From an uncultured Bacteroidota bacterium (GTDB lineage Bacteria; Bacteroidota; Bacteroidia; Chitinophagales; Chitinophagaceae): a stretch of 32,312 nucleotides of DNA. The notes under the pieces were generated by a model, which was given only the letters and a program-made list of their open reading frames with translations, was not told the DNA's origin and did no database searches. This document shows positions 31,370-32,312 of this stretch, one piece after another (position 1 is the first letter of the stretch; each line of letters opens with the position of its first letter). The DNA lies in assembly GCA_903926855.1 (NCBI GenBank), contig CAIYKV010000222.1, positions 1-32,312 of the forward strand. The letters run 5' to 3'. The position numbers were made by a program, and so were the translations under genes.

Positions 31370-32308
31370 ATGTACAGAAATACAGTTATTAGTTTTTTGG
31401 TCCTCTTTTGTATCGGTTCACTGCAGGTTATCGGTCAAACCGATAAACCTCAAAAACACCCTCTTCGGCGGATTGTGGTAGATGCCGGGCATGGTGGTAG
31501 CCCCGCAGCTGCCGGTAAATTCTATGGTGCATCCGGTAAAATTGCTGAAGAAAAAGATGTAGCACTGGCTATCGCATTGAAATTACAGGCTGTGATCAAT
31601 CAGGAGATTCCCGATGTAGAAGTAATCATGACACGCACAACGGATGAATATAATAGCCCCATTGTAAAGGCAAATAAAGCCAATGCAGCTAAGGGTGACC
31701 TGTTTATCTCCATCCATTGTAATGATGTTAACCGCATTACCCATAAAGAGATTATAGGGTATACTACTAAAACGGTAACTCGGAAAGGCAAGAAGGTTAC
31801 TAAGAAAGTGCCTGAATACCATACCTGGACAACCCCTAACCCTGCAAAAGGAACGGAAACCTATATCTGGGGAGTTGGTAAAACCAAGGATAAGGAAGAA
31901 GCTTTGATGGAGAATAGTTTCAGTGATACGGCCATGCTGATCATTGACAAGTCTGATAACCCGGCTATGAAAATGATCAATTCTGTTCGAACCCATGAAT
32001 ATGCGCAGAGAAGCAGGAGATTGGCAGAAGCGGTAGAAGAAGAGTTTGTAAAAGCAGGCAGGGTTAGTCGCGGTGCCAAGCAAAGAGATGAAAAAGGAAT
32101 CTGGGTTTTACAGGCAGTAGCCATGCCAGCCATATTAATAGAAGTGGGATTTCTTTCAGAGCCCGATGAAGAAGCCTATATCACCAGCGAAGAAGGTCAG
32201 CAGGAAATCGCAGAAGATATTGTACGCGCACTCAAACACTATAAATTCTCACTAGAAGCGCAATTAAACGGAACCGGAGGGGGAGTACTCAGTAGCAGAA
32301 AAAACTAG
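31370..32308 (+). CDS. N-acetylmuramoyl-L-alanine amidase (Amidase_3)
   Basis: A 312-aa exported zinc amidase cutting the bond between MurNAc and the stem peptide, as in AmiA/B/C. A signal peptide covers residues 1-22 (cleavage near VIG-Q). Zinc ligands and catalytic residues are His41 (VDAGHGG), Glu61 (AEEKDVAL), His116 (SIHCND) and Glu258 (IEVGFLS). Between His116 and the C-terminal strands there is an insertion of about 90 residues with a Lys-rich stretch (TRKGKKVTKKV); in AmiB/AmiC a regulatory helix occupies this place. No LysM or AMIN domain is attached. The stop at 32306-32308 lies within the window. It stands 202 bases after the M56 gene and is probably a separate transcript. Confidence 0.95.
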   Translation: MYRNTVISFLVLFCIGSLQVIGQTDKPQKHPLRRIVVDAGHGGSPAAAGKFYGASGKIAEEKDVALAIALKLQAVINQEIPDVEVIMTRTTDEYNSPIVKANKANAAKGDLFISIHCNDVNRITHKEIIGYTTKTVTRKGKKVTKKVPEYHTWTTPNPAKGTETYIWGVGKTKDKEEALMENSFSDTAMLIIDKSDNPAMKMINSVRTHEYAQRSRRLAEAVEEEFVKAGRVSRGAKQRDEKGIWVLQAVAMPAILIEVGFLSEPDEEAYITSEEGQQEIAEDIVRALKHYKFSLEAQLNGTGGGVLSSRKN

Positions 32309-32312
32309 GCAA

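Noticed and set aside
31583..32083. 166-codon ORF antisense to the amidase gene
   Set aside because: It is the complement of a well-supported coding region, with no recognisable domain.

Overview
The window is chromosomal DNA from a member of the Bacteroidota, most likely the family Chitinophagaceae; I cannot name the genus. The clues are a TonB-dependent receptor paired with a DUF5689 lipoprotein, an OmpA protein with thrombospondin type-3 repeats, a BlaI repressor next to an M56 peptidase that ends in a TonB domain, almost no Shine-Dalgarno sequences, and promoter boxes of the TTTG / TAnnTTTG type. I see 25 convincing protein genes plus one doubtful small ORF, no RNA genes, no insertion sequences and no CRISPR. 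Most of the window is housekeeping; the unusual material lies in intergenic repeats and at the right end.

Layout. 1-4162: a 36-bp perfect palindrome, then a translationally coupled outer-membrane receptor and surface lipoprotein. 4286-7304: Hsp90 (htpG) and an orphan flavin/2Fe-2S reductase, each followed by a copy of the same hairpin repeat. 7466-10122 (minus): polyprenyl diphosphate synthase and recJ, joined by a TAATG overlap. 10299-11969: OmpA-family protein ending in a strong bidirectional terminator. 12086-16019: HAD phosphatase, acyltransferase, acyl-CoA thioesterase, dipeptide epimerase and flavin reductase-like protein. 16131-20872 (plus): an SDR lacking its catalytic serine, proline dehydrogenase, thyA, folA, an unknown membrane protein and a degenerate methyltransferase-like protein; the last three are tightly coupled.

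20915-26387: a sulfur/methionine block (metZ-like sulfhydrylase and OsmC protein on minus, metX divergent on plus), followed by a minus-strand pair of penicillin-acylase-type Ntn hydrolase and small secreted protein. 26482-27815: a tiny membrane protein and lpxB, whose 3' end runs into a heptamer repeat. 27816-28609: the only long gene-poor stretch, holding five 11-bp tandem units and, at its end, a promoter overlaid by palindromes. 28610-31167: BlaI-type repressor and a 729-aa M56 peptidase carrying two TonB-plug-like repeats and a TonB C-terminal domain. 31370-32308: cell-wall amidase.

The best candidate for a less-described system is the BlaI/M56 locus. The sequence shows a TTTG-N20-TATATTTA promoter overlaid by two ACTA-N6-TAGT palindromes exactly 20 bp apart. 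Behind it lies a membrane protease carrying both plug-like and TonB-like modules. Signalling coupled to TonB-dependent transport is an inference from this architecture. Several ORFs appear longer only because of upstream TTG codons; I moved those starts to the supported ATGs and say so in each entry.
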